Assembly: GCA_003991915.1 (NCBI GenBank)
Contig: RQTK01000215.1
Location: forward strand, 458,712-522,711
Direction of reading: 5' to 3'
From: Elysia chlorotica
Taxonomy: Eukaryota; Mollusca; Gastropoda; Plakobranchidae
DNA length: 64,000 nt
In this document: piece after piece, positions 1 through 11,952 of the stretch
Layout of the letters: each line of letters starts with the position of its first letter
Numbering within the stretch: the stretch's first letter is position 1
Notes under the pieces: generated by a model
The model's database searches: none
What the model was told of the DNA's origin: nothing
Seen by the model: only the letters and a program-made list of their open reading frames with translations
Translations under genes and position numbers: made by a program

Positions 1-12
1 AAGGGAGAAATA

Positions 13-79
13 GGGAGAGGGAGAGACTCACGCTGCCACAATCTCCAATGCTGCCCCCTCTCTGTCGCAGGTGCAACTC
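13..79 (-). pseudogene. Fragment copy of hexosaminidase exon 18 end and donor
   Basis: Bases 32-79 match the last 48 nt of exon 18 (11275-11322) with one substitution that would change ADC to GDC. Bases 13-31 keep the GTGAGTCTCTCCC donor. Homology stops at 79, inside the exon, so the copy is broken there. What lies left of base 1 is unseen. Confidence 0.8.
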
Positions 80-499
80 AGACTGACATTTCTACAAAAT
101 GAAGAAGACTAGACACTTTCATGAGGTTGTGAAGATTAAACATTTCTATATACAGACTGAAAACTACAGTCGTATACATTTATAAAAGATTTTTTTCTAA
201 CCAGGCTTTAGTGAATCATACGGAAGTCTTATTGATTGTGTAGTTGTCATGTGAAGCGAAGCATAAAGAGACAGGTAGACGTGTAGAAAAAAGATAGATT
301 GATAAATAGATAGATACATAGATAGAGAGTTAGTAAATGAGAAGAGAGATAGACAGAGAAAGATGGAGATGGTGGAGAAATAGAGAGATACAAGGTGAAT
401 CGGGAGAGAGCACCACGAAAGATGCTGAGGCTGGTTAGGAATTTAAACAGTTTAATTCACGACTAAAGATAGAAAGAAAAGATCGATGACTTCAAAGAC

Positions 500-932
<433 letters not shown>

Positions 933-1028
933 CCGCCGCAACCAGGAAGTAGAAAGGCTGAGAAGTAAAAAAGATCCACCCCTTCCGTGTGGGCAACGGC
1001 AGCTGACAGTGTTCGTGTTGTGTTCTAT

Positions 1029-1315
1029 GTTATCCCTTGTTTGTGCTGCTGTTTGTATTATCTGGATTCGTGCTGCTGTTTGTATATGTGTACGCCAGGA
1101 TGCGTGCTGCTGTTTGTACTTTGCAAGCTTGTGTATATGTGTACGCCAGGGTTCGTGTTGATGTTTGTATATGTGTACGCCAGGATTCGTGCTGCTGTTT
1201 GTACGTTGTGTATCTGTGTAAGTCAGGGTTCGTGTTTGATGTTTGTAGGCCCTATATGTGTACGCCAGGGTTCGTGTTCTATATATGTGTACGCCTGGGT
1301 TCGATCGAAGTCTGG
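1029..1315. repeat. Imperfect tandem repeat, units of about 35-60 bp
   Basis: Repeated atgtgtacgccagggttcgt and gctgctgtttgta words, at least six times with variable spacing. The long ORFs across it are by-products of the repeat. Confidence 0.8.
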
Positions 1316-1619
1316 CGCGGATTGTCACTTCCGCATTCTTGATTTTCTGTTAAGAATATTATGTATCGGCTGTCGATTGATATTTGTGTTTTTCTTTTTG
1401 CTGCTCGCATATGATGGAACATTGTCGAATCGAACAACTACGCCTGCAATAGACAGTCGTGGAGCAGGTCTCAGAAAGAAATCGAAAAAAAGATAAAAAT
1501 TAAATGGGCTACTAAAAGTACAACATGTACTGTTTATGTCTGTTAAAAGTAGGACTGCGCTTTCATTATGTTTCTTTATTTACACAATATCTTTCTACAA
1601 AAAATAGTGGCCATTTATC

Positions 1620-1658
1620 ATCTATCTATCTATATTTTTTTAGTTATCTATCTATCTG

Positions 1659-1690
<32 letters not shown>

Positions 1691-1950
1691 ATGTATCTAC
1701 CTATCTATCTATAGGCATACATCTATCTGACTATGCATGTAAGTTATGTATGTATGTATGTATGTATGTATGTATGTATTTATGTATGTATGTATGTGTA
1801 TGTATGTATGTATGTATGTATGTATGTATGTATGTATTTATGTATGTATGTATGTGTATGTATGTATCAATCAACCTACCTAACTACGGTATACCTATCT
1901 ATTTATCTATCTCCATTATATATCTATATATTTATCTATCTATCCACATT
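1620..1950. repeat. (CTAT)n and (TATG)n microsatellites
   Basis: CTAT tract at about 1620-1730. The TATG tract at 1745-1866 contains an internally doubled segment (tttatgtatgtatgtatgtg). A second CTAT tract reaches about 1945. Confidence 0.95.
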
Positions 1951-2109
1951 CCATAACATTTACCGAATGTATCTTCTCAGTTTTTTTTAATCGAAAGAGT
2001 GATATGTTGAAATCTAATACTACTTGAAGCATTTCCTTACCAAGGCCCTGATAATGTCACTAACACATACGCGCGCACACACAGCCTCGCCTGCTATCAG
2101 TACCACCAA

Positions 2110-2345
2110 TCTTTCACTAGTTCACACCATCTTCTCTCATTGAGATCAGCTACTCGTTCTACTTGCTTTCTTTGCAGGGAAGAAGCTCCACCCCTCGGGC
2201 GTAAACGGGTTTCAAGGCCGGGCCTCAAGACTTTAACGTGCTGCCACAATGAGACCGAGCGTGCAAACCTCATTAAACTGACACTGACTTGTTCGGGGAT
2301 CAACCCAGGGCCTTCGGATAAGAAATTGCGCGCACTAATATAAGC
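2110..2345 (+). mobile_element. Possible LINE 5' remnant or unclassified interspersed repeat
   Basis: A GC-richer island in AT-rich flank. The plus-strand frame from 2140 reads TCFLCREEAPP and ends LTLTCSGINPGPSDKK. The NPGP (2302-2313) after a hydrophobic run recalls the 2A-like peptides at the N terminus of some animal LINEs, but the Asp and Glu of the canonical motif are absent. Could equally be an unrelated dispersed repeat. Confidence 0.3.
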
Positions 2346-2514
2346 CACCCTCAACAAAAACAATACAACAATAAAACAAAACAAAAGAAAAAAGACGAGT
2401 TATATTTAGTTTGTGATCAGCAGTCACAGGATATGGAGTTAAAATTTATAATCTGTGCCCAGCACTGTCAAACAAATAACTGAAGTTGTCGATCCAATAC
2501 TTTTGTTTCTGTGT

Positions 2515-2660
2515 TGACTCAATACGCTATTTCCTATGTTAAGGCTCAAAACGTTATTTCATATATTGAGGGTCAAAACGTTTATTTCTTATGTTAAGGC
2601 TCCATTAGTCAATACCTTTTTTTCATAATTTTATGTTAACCTCAATACGTTTACTTTATA
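2515..2660. repeat. Short imperfect repeat, about 37-bp units
   Basis: tatgttaaggctcaaaacgt and variants recur three to four times in AT-rich flank. Confidence 0.55.
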
Positions 2661-3535
2661 TGCCACTTACCCTTTTCATCTACAATTGTTGCCTTATCTT
2701 AGTTTTATTTTAAAAAAATATCAACAGCACGTGATAAATGTCAGCTCTGATTTAGACAGTTTGAGAAAAAATACGTTGTTCGAAACAATATGTCAAGATA
2801 ACCAGTTAGAAAGTTATAGTCAAAATCACGCCGTTTCTTGTCGAAACTTGACTTCAGAGTAACCAAGGAAACCCATTTTCTAACTTCCGGGTGAAACCTT
2901 TCAGTTTTAGATTGGCGATTCTTATTGCACTGTTGTTTCATTTCAGTAAATTCCATCATCGATCGGAACAGCTGTGGTCCGACAGGTTCGAATTGAGAGT
3001 TGTCTCAAACAGAACGACAATGCTCAGTTTATAGCACCGAGTACTCCATGTCCAGAGCGATGGATGTAAAGAATAGGGGATAAAAAAAGAAAGAGAAAAC
3101 AGCGTAGAAAACACATTGTAAAAACAAGAAGGTCGTAAAAAGAAATGAAGATGCAATGCTTTGAGCACTTGAGTGCATTCACCAATTCAAATCATCTTCG
3201 ACTCTGACACTTTCAAAACATGAATTTATTAGAGTTAAATTAAAAAGATATGTCCATCAACAGTTACGCTCTGAAAATATATCTGAGCACTATATTGGTT
3301 AAAGCTTTTAAGTTGGGCCAATTTGTTGCATCTTTCATTCCTTTCTCTGGATAGAGAGTACTCTGGTTCAAATCAGTATAAAATTATTTTGTCAGTTTGC
3401 ACAACTATTGACTATACTGCATTCCATTCATATATTTTTCATCTGGATTTTCTACTTTGATTAGTAAGTCACTAAATTGTTTCCAAACTTGTTCATCTCC
3501 TCTACTATTTGTACAAATAGAGATCCTCTGTGGGC

Positions 3536-3548
3536 ATTATTATTATTA

Positions 3549-3602
<54 letters not shown>

Positions 3603-3609
3603 ATTATTA

Positions 3610-3653
<44 letters not shown>

Positions 3654-3735
3654 TATTATTGTTATTATTATTATTATATGATTATTAATAGGCCTATTAT
3701 TATAATTATTGTTATAATTATTATTATTTATCACT
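3536..3735. repeat. (ATT)n microsatellite
   Basis: About 200 bp of ATT repeats with few interruptions. Confidence 0.95.
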
Positions 3736-6700
3736 AATTTTTAAACGACGTATGTAACACCAATAAAACGTAGCACTTTGATTAAACTCGCATTAATAAC
3801 AAGAGATACTGTCGTGCGCATCAGCAATGTTCGTTATTTTAAAATACGGAGGCTCCTTTACTCTAGAAACATACGAGTTGGTTTTGTTAATTTTTTTTTC
3901 TGTTCTGCACTGGTTCAAGTTCAGATGAGTTTAATGGCTGTTATAGTGTTAATTTCAGACTTTTGAGGTGGGTTCGAAGCCGCAATGTTGTATTCCGACA
4001 CTGTTCTACAACTGCTTTATAGCATTTGATTTTAATTTGTTCGTCGGCGTCGTACAACTTTCTTACATATGATTGCCAGTTAGGGTAAATCACCGTTTCA
4101 AATATAATATGAAGATTCTAGAAATTGGTTAAAATCAGGAATTTATTTAAAATATCCAAAATTGAAGGAGCACTATTAACCTGACCCAGCCTGCAGGGAG
4201 AACTACACATTTTATCCCTTGCATTTTGCAAGGCACCATTAAATTTAATCATTCCTTCTATCTCATGTTACTTTTGTTCACCTTGTTGCATCTTTTATAT
4301 GTGTTTAAAATCATTTACATGAGCACTGTAGTGATTATGAGCATTCCTTGCAAAGAAATATTATCTCCTAACGACAGTGTTTTGTTATCGTTCTGTGGAT
4401 TCGGTCATAATCTACAATACTAGAGATTGTTTTTTTTTATTACCTCCTCCTTCATAGTTTATTTGGTCTGCATGATTCAAATATCACCCTATTTCTAAGA
4501 TTTGTGAGATTAATAAGAGTCTGATAAGAAACCCGATTTCAATCCATACTGGTTGGGTAGGTGTCAGTACAATATGATTGATTCAGACCAGAGTCCTAGT
4601 ATCCCCTCACTGTCTCTGTGTGGCATTAGTCTTGTTACCTGTCCATATTACAATGTAGTGCTGTGCTGCTGACGTTGTACATTAACAACTCTAAAGTCCC
4701 AAGTTATTTTAACTGTAAAAAAAAGAGACAATAATTAAACGAAAACAAAATGTCAAGAATTTCTGACTTTGTCATATATTCATTTGCTCAAAGTTTTTAT
4801 TTTTCATTCAAACAACAATCAATAAATGAGCCTGAAAAAGAAATAAATCATGGCTGTGGTTGCATGTTCCTCACCAAAATCATGCTTGCTCACCCTCACA
4901 AACATCCACCAAAGTGTCAAAACTCACAAATTTAAAAATATTAAGATACTCGTGGAACATTATATTGCCAGAGATAAAAGAAAGCCCATTCCCACCTTTG
5001 TTCATTAACACAGCCAAAATGAACAGCAGAGAAAAAAGTACAAGAAAAGCTTGATGCAAAAAAAAAAAAAAAACAAATAAAAAAGAACACACAGCTAATC
5101 TATTTGTTGTTAGACCACGATTTTTAGAGCCTAAAGTTAAGTAAGCATATATCTTGATGAATAAATAAAAAAGCAAAAAGTAATAAAATTGTAGTATAGT
5201 TTGAATGATGACGGAATAATAAACTAACTTTTAATCTTTTAGTAAATTCTTCACGTCTCATGTGAAAGCCAAGTTTGGGAAAATACTGAGTTTATAATAG
5301 TCAGAGTGAGACACTTAATTTACCTGGGCATCATCCCAATATTTCATCTCTTCTCTGTTCAAAAACATGATAAAAATCTGTAAAATGTGTTTTTTAAATC
5401 TTTGCTGCCTGTACTGAAATATTTCTAATGGTAAAAGATTTGAATAACTTAAACTGTTTACAGTATTAATCTAAACTAGTTGAAATCAATGTCCATGACT
5501 ATTTATGAAGAGTGGTGCCTTACAAGAAATGGAGATATTTCTTTACAGTGAGAACTAATATTCCTATTGATAAAGTTAGTTCAGATCTTAAACACTGGTG
5601 GCAAGGGTTTAGTTTTCAACTCGAATAAATATATCAGCTTGAGGCCCTTATTCTGAGCAGCCCTACTTCAGTTTTCAACTTAGATATACATAAATGTTTT
5701 GTGACATTCTTAATACTATAGTGTTGCTCTATTAAAAAAACATATTAAAAATGCCAATGCTTGAAACTTCTGATAAAGAAAATGTACCTTTATCTTTTAC
5801 CAACCCCCCCCCCCCCTCTCCCCCTTTCCCAATACACATAGTGTTGAAAAATGTAAAAATTATTCAAGACAAAAACAATTCAACAATTCTACACATACTT
5901 GTCATGAGAAAATAAGTTAAGAGATATTTTTTTATTCAGTTTTATATTGCTAATTACCTTCAATATCTCATAAATCACAGTTCAAAGTTAAAATTTTTTT
6001 GGGGGGAAATTAGAGAGTATGAATTAGAAGTAGTGTTTTCTCTCAAACTTGACCGCACTAACATCACAATTATATACTTTAAGAAAATCATTACAGCTTT
6101 TTAGGGCCGTCATTTTAACTAGGTTTCTACTAGATCACATAAGAGATATACATAGATTAGAGAGATGTTTAGTCCAGTGGTCTCTGAATTTTCGTTCTTT
6201 TGCCTACAGAGAGAGATAAGAAAATACTATGTTTTACGCACATATTAAACCGAATCAAATTATTTATGTAAGTGTTACATACATATTAATAAATACAATT
6301 TGACTAAGAGACAAAGTGCACAACAGAGGACTTTTAAGGATAAAAAAGCTAAAAGTTAAAACAGAAAAACGAAATTATGAGTTAACCAAAATGACATTAA
6401 AGCAAATAAAGTATGACATTTGCACAAATAAAAAAATGAAGATTATGCAATTTGAAAGGTGTAACATGAAGAAAAAAAAATCACTGTGAGCAAAGAGTGA
6501 TATCCTGAATTTTTTTCTTTTGGAATTTTTCAAATTACAAGGAAACAAATATCCATATAAACATAACAGTATTTACACTCTATTAAAGGTCCAACATGCA
6601 ACATAAAAAAAGAAGCCTTATATTATAATAATATCTTATTTTCATGCCAATAAATAAACTGAACTAACAAAAAGAATTTGTATTTATTGATAATATGACT

Positions 6701-9700
6701 TGCATGCTTTATTTCAACACTATTCTTTGATATCTATAATTGCATTGCACTTTAAAAAACGTTTCTTCCAAGCACACATCAGTTAAACATTGACTGGTGT
6801 CTTTTTTTAGTGATTGACCATCAAATCCGACAACGCAATTACTGAACCAACCATTCCTATCCATTCTTCCAACAAATTTCTGATATACATTTGTACACAT
6901 TTCATAGCTATGATAACAATCATCTTGAAGGAACAACAATATGTTAAAAGAGCATTTCATCGTTTTTATTATCTTATGACAGAAATATTTTCATGGAAGT
7001 AACCAGTCTTACATTTAACACCTATATCCATTTTTAAATTTCTGCAAATTATTTTTAAAATGGCTGGAACTTTATGTTCTTGAATTCAAACAATTAGTAA
7101 ATGCAAGGGTTGCCATCAGAGAAAAACAGAGACTAAAAAATAGAGATGTTTGTTCCTTTTTGAATAGCAGTTTAACTTTAAATTAATATAATTGCAAGCA
7201 TGACAGGCTTTTATATAATCAATGTCTTTTTATATAAAAAAATGTGTCTTTCTCACTAAAAAAATAAGTGTACCTATTTAGGTTATTAACAAATTAATGA
7301 AAAACATAAATATCATTGTGTATTTGTTCTTTTTTGTTCAAATTTTGTGGCTTTCCATTTCATACAATTTAGTTCAGTTTTGTTAAATTCTAAATGCTAT
7401 TAGGTTTCACAAACAAACTCACTGTACTAAAAAACTGGAAATAAATTGTTTGCAGGGGCATGAAATAGTTTAACCTTTAAGCAAAGTTAGAATAGAGTGC
7501 AGTTCAAAAGTCAACGACTGGTCTTCAATTTGGCAGCACACTTGAATGCAGAATATCTTGTACATTTATATTGCCTAAGCCAGTGCTAAGTCAGAGTGTT
7601 TCATGTTTTTATAAAAGCTTCTGGCCACTGCTTCACAGCGGCTGGTGCACGTAGCTCTTCATTGTTTTCAAAATAGCATTTATCTGTGCAAATGATGGTA
7701 AATAGAAGATAAGGAAATACAAAATACACATGAGGTCTATAAATGAATCTGTGCAATTATAAGCTGAATTCTACGAGATAAATTAAAATGGAAACAAGCA
7801 TTTTGTGCACAGATGCTTTTTATTATAACCCCAAGATGGGTCTGATAGAAAGAAACTGGTGTATTCATTACAAACTTTATGAAACAAAGATAAGACCAGC
7901 AGAGGAAAAGTGGATTTAACCAAGGTTCTACTTGATCACATTGCATTGGGTGCAGTTTTATGCAAGACTTTCTACAAACGGACTCCTGAAAGTATAAAGA
8001 CATGTTAAAAAACACTCACTGCTCCATTCACACAACAAAAACACTGGCTGGTGCAGGCAGATGCCTTTTAACCTGCAAATTTTTTCTGAATTGTATCTAC
8101 AACTCGTGGACTAGTATCAGTTGCTTGATTAAAGCTTTGATGAAAGAGGAAAGATAAATGCGAACGTTATGGTATAATATTTCATGTTTGACACCTGATA
8201 TAAATCGACATATTTCTTGACAATTTAATACCCCAAAAGGCAGCAGAATCACATAGGAAAATTGCTCTTGTGTTATGTCAAACATTTTTACATATATGCA
8301 TTATAAACAACATATTCTTTAAAGATATACTTGTTCTAAAAAGAGGATAATCATGATGATATCATTTGGTGAGCGACTAGGACAGTTTGATTGTTCACAT
8401 ACACATAATTTTCTACTGCCATATGAAGAAGGCAAAACACACAAAAATTATAATTCACAGAAATTCTTAATTCATCGTCATCACGCAATCTTTCATATTT
8501 CAAGGAGAAACTTCTACTACAATATGTTACTAAACCATTTTCCTCAAAGAAATCGGACCAATTCAGAGCTGCGCTTTGTTTTCACAGCTGATCAATAAAT
8601 AAATAAATGAGGAAAACAAACTAAGCAATTAAAATAACACATCACAACCTATTCATGCTCTTGGCTGCATGTGCTTTTTCAAAGTTAAAATATTAAGCAT
8701 GCAAAGCTTTTATACTATGCTTTAAGGAGCACATCAACAATATATGTCTAATATAGACATCAGGTGCAATAGGAAATAGATTCAGGCTTCTTAGATTGAT
8801 GCAAACCTCAATCTGCTCTGTTATCCACTAGAATACATATAAATATCCAAGGGGATGAATATAATTACTGAATATCAGTGTAAAAAATAATGGCGCTTTT
8901 ATAGGTGAAGAATATTATCCTTCATAATGGTGATACTCAGTTTGATCCACAACTTACATAGGGAATTCAAAGCACTGATTTAAATGAGAGAATTTGGGAA
9001 ACATATATCCATACTAAGAATTGAAAAAAAAATTTTCAATTCATCTAACCCAAAACAGCAATGTTCACATGCAATTCTAAGTTTGGTCCTATAATGTGAA
9101 ACACTGATATATTTTAACATTATGTTATCAAGAGGGTTCAACAATTGTTGGATAATTGTTCAAAGTCCAAGAGCAAGACTATTTCAAATATTAAAAATAA
9201 TTTGATAAAGAAGCTTGTAATGAATTGAAGGTCCTTAGTATCTCTTTCCGCTTTTTAAAAATAATAATTAGTGAGCCAAATATCCTGGACAGATAGCATA
9301 ATCATCTATGTCTTTACTGAAGAAAGAGACAATGAAATGGGGAGGAAAAAAAAAACAAACTTAATGTACAACAATTTTCATGCAATGTCCATTTTTTACA
9401 AAGTTTTGATGTCTCTCAATTGAGGAAAAAGTGTTAATCGCTGCCCCAGCATAAAACTTTGTTCTTTATATAACTTAATGAATCTCTGGACCTACTGATA
9501 ATTATTAAGTGTGCCTATGTTTGCTCAAAAACGAGAGTTGTAAATCAAATACATGGTTTGCACCTCAAAGATTTTGTATAGCTAACCAACATTTACCAAA
9601 TACTTCCGAGTGTAATAATATAGACTAAATTATATATCATAAATTTATAGATCTCCAATAACTCTGAAAACTTAAGTATTTGATTAGTATTATTTTGTAA

Positions 9701-9968
9701 GTGACTGCTCTTAACAAGCAGTTAATAAACATGTGCAAACTAAGATTGCTGCTGTATCTTCTTTCCGTTGTCCAAACGTTGAGGCTGAATGTTTTTAAGC
9801 GCGAACATTTTACACCGAGATCAAACAAAACTAACCCAGATGAGAACAACATAATCCTAACTCGTACACCCATCCCTTAAGCCAGGCCCTGAGATGAGTA
9901 ACATAACCAAGGACCACATCCTATTAAAAGCATACGCATGAGAATTAAATACAAATTCTTCAATTAGT

Positions 9969-10268
9969 TCAAATGCCTGCTGCAGAATTTTTTCCCTGAT
10001 CCCCACCGTCTCCTCCACTGTCCTCTTGGAAAGTCTTGTGAAAAGAACCAGAAAATTCAAACGCACGCATCCAGATGGTGGTGTAGCACAAGAAGTAGAC
10101 AAGCAGCACGCCGACAAACACAAACAGCACTGAGCGGTTGCGGCAAAGCCTTGATCGGTGAAGTCTTGAGGGCGAGCGCGATAGCGTGCAGGCACCAGCC
10201 CCTCCTACCACCAGGATAAGCGCAATCAGGAGCAGGATAAATGGCCCGCTGCTGTCTCGCGAGAAAAC
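9969..10268 (-). CDS. Hexosaminidase coding exon 19: C-terminal double membrane helix (aa 1189-1287)
   Basis: 300 nt including TGA at 9971-9969. It enters in phase 0 after tttgtgctttag. Helix one is [17 protein letters not shown]; then a basic loop ([16 protein letters not shown]); helix two is [17 protein letters not shown]; and finally a Gly/Asp/Ser tail. The basic loop should be cytosolic. With N-in at the first anchor this places the enzyme outside or in the lumen, and the C tail on the same side. Human HEXA/HEXB have no counterpart. Confidence 0.85.
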   Translation of the reverse strand, partial: VFSRDSSGPFILLLIALILVVGGAGACTLSRSPSRLHRSRLCRNRSVLFVFVGVLLVYFLCYTTIWMRAFEFSGSFHKTFQEDSGGDGGDQGKNSAAGI

Positions 10269-11184
10269 CTAAAGCACAAACAAAATATATAAGAAATATA
10301 GAAAGTTGGCCATTCTTTGTACGTTGATTGCTTGGGTTCAGCATTATTAAAAATCTGTACATACACTAGTCCCCATTTTTAACATCTGCAACGAGAACTG
10401 TTGGAATAACGAGGGATTTGAAAATCTCGATTTTTCTCTCTATTTGCCATTTGCCCCCTACAATTTATTTTGGAAATAACGAGGGCCTAAAACAGATAAC
10501 TCTGCAAATAATGAGAAGATAGAGAATTGATCTGCTCTAAGCCCATTCCAAACATGAAACGAAAATAAATTGAAGAAGGTCCCAAATACATGCAGTAAAC
10601 ATATCATTCTCGCACCTCAGACATTCACCCATTTCCCAGTCCAGTCACTCTCCCCATACCTTCCCCTTGCTATCCCTGACAAAAGTGACATTAAAGATAA
10701 CCCCACCTTTCCCAACAGGCACCTTAATCTTGTTCTACAATCAAAGTAAACAAAGCTGAATGGTGCAGTGCTCGATGGTGGAACAGCCAAGCCCATCCCT
10801 AGAAGTAACATTGTTGTATAATTGCTAATTCAATATAGATCTGGGTCCATACAACTGAATAAACATTTTAAGTTCCATCCCCTTGCACCACTGATACAAA
10901 ATATAATCACCCTCTCACAAAACTCATAAATTTAATTAGGGTAGTATGTATGTAACTGGCTATGCTGGCTAATAGTAAAACAAACAGGAACAAGAAGGAG
11001 ACACATGGCATGTGTAAAAAATAGATCTAAAAAGAGCCTTTTTGAAATAGGAGGATTCGTTTTTAATGTACACAAATACTTCTCATTATCACTTTTAATA
11101 ACAGTTCATTCATGAGGTTATACATAAGCAAATTTTGAAAACAAATTTATACAAAAAAAAGTCATGAGAAAAAGATGATCAGAA

Positions 11185-11269
<85 letters not shown>

Positions 11270-11918
11270 CTCACGCTGCCACAATCTGCAATGCTGCCCC
11301 CTCTCTGTCGCAGGTGCAACTCGATGTCTTCAATCTGCACAATGTTGTGGGACCTGCCAGTGCAGTTCCCGCCCTTACACCCGGCTGTATCATTAAAGAC
11401 TCGGCGCTTGGGTGGAGGATGGAGGCAGTAGCCAGGTCCACTGATCTCACCAGCATTGATGCCTCGTCTGAGGAGAGAGGATAAAATTAAATATGTGCCT
11501 ACTCACTTATTTTAGTTAGGTCTATTTTGTTTGTTTTACTTTGGAGTATGTGACTTATGTACTAATAATCTAAATGCTAGGCAAAATTAAAAAAAAACAA
11601 CAACATGTCAATATGCCATGGTTTAGTTTTAACATAATCTCTTGCAACACCACAACTCTGAAATAAATAATGATGTTAACAATATCAAATAAACTATATC
11701 TATTCAACAGGATCACAGATACAGAGGGTTCTAAAAAGATACAACCTTGAAGATACAACTCTCTCTCTTTCTCTCGTTATAATTTTGATCACATATTCAT
11801 TACATTATTTTTTTAACAGTGTATCATTGACAAGGAAATTAAACGGGTTATAAAGCGATTGTGGTCAGTAAATAATTATGACATTACCGCCTCCCTCTCT
11901 CTCCCTCTCCCTCCCCCC

Positions 11919-11952
<34 letters not shown>

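Larger units (their letters stand above)
2400..9968. other. AT-rich 3' flank, no gene recognised
   Basis: Apart from the ATT array there is no family-level coding match on either strand. It probably includes the 3' UTR of the hexosaminidase. Minus-strand AATAAA candidates lie near 6682-6687 and 6709-6715, but the true end cannot be set from sequence alone. Confidence 0.6.

Noticed and set aside
1740..1866. Possible CRISPR-like regular array
   Set aside because: The spacing is that of a TATG microsatellite with no unique spacers, and the genome is eukaryotic.
3970..3985. tRNA B-box-like ggttcgaagcc
   Set aside because: No A box at proper distance and no cloverleaf; likely chance.
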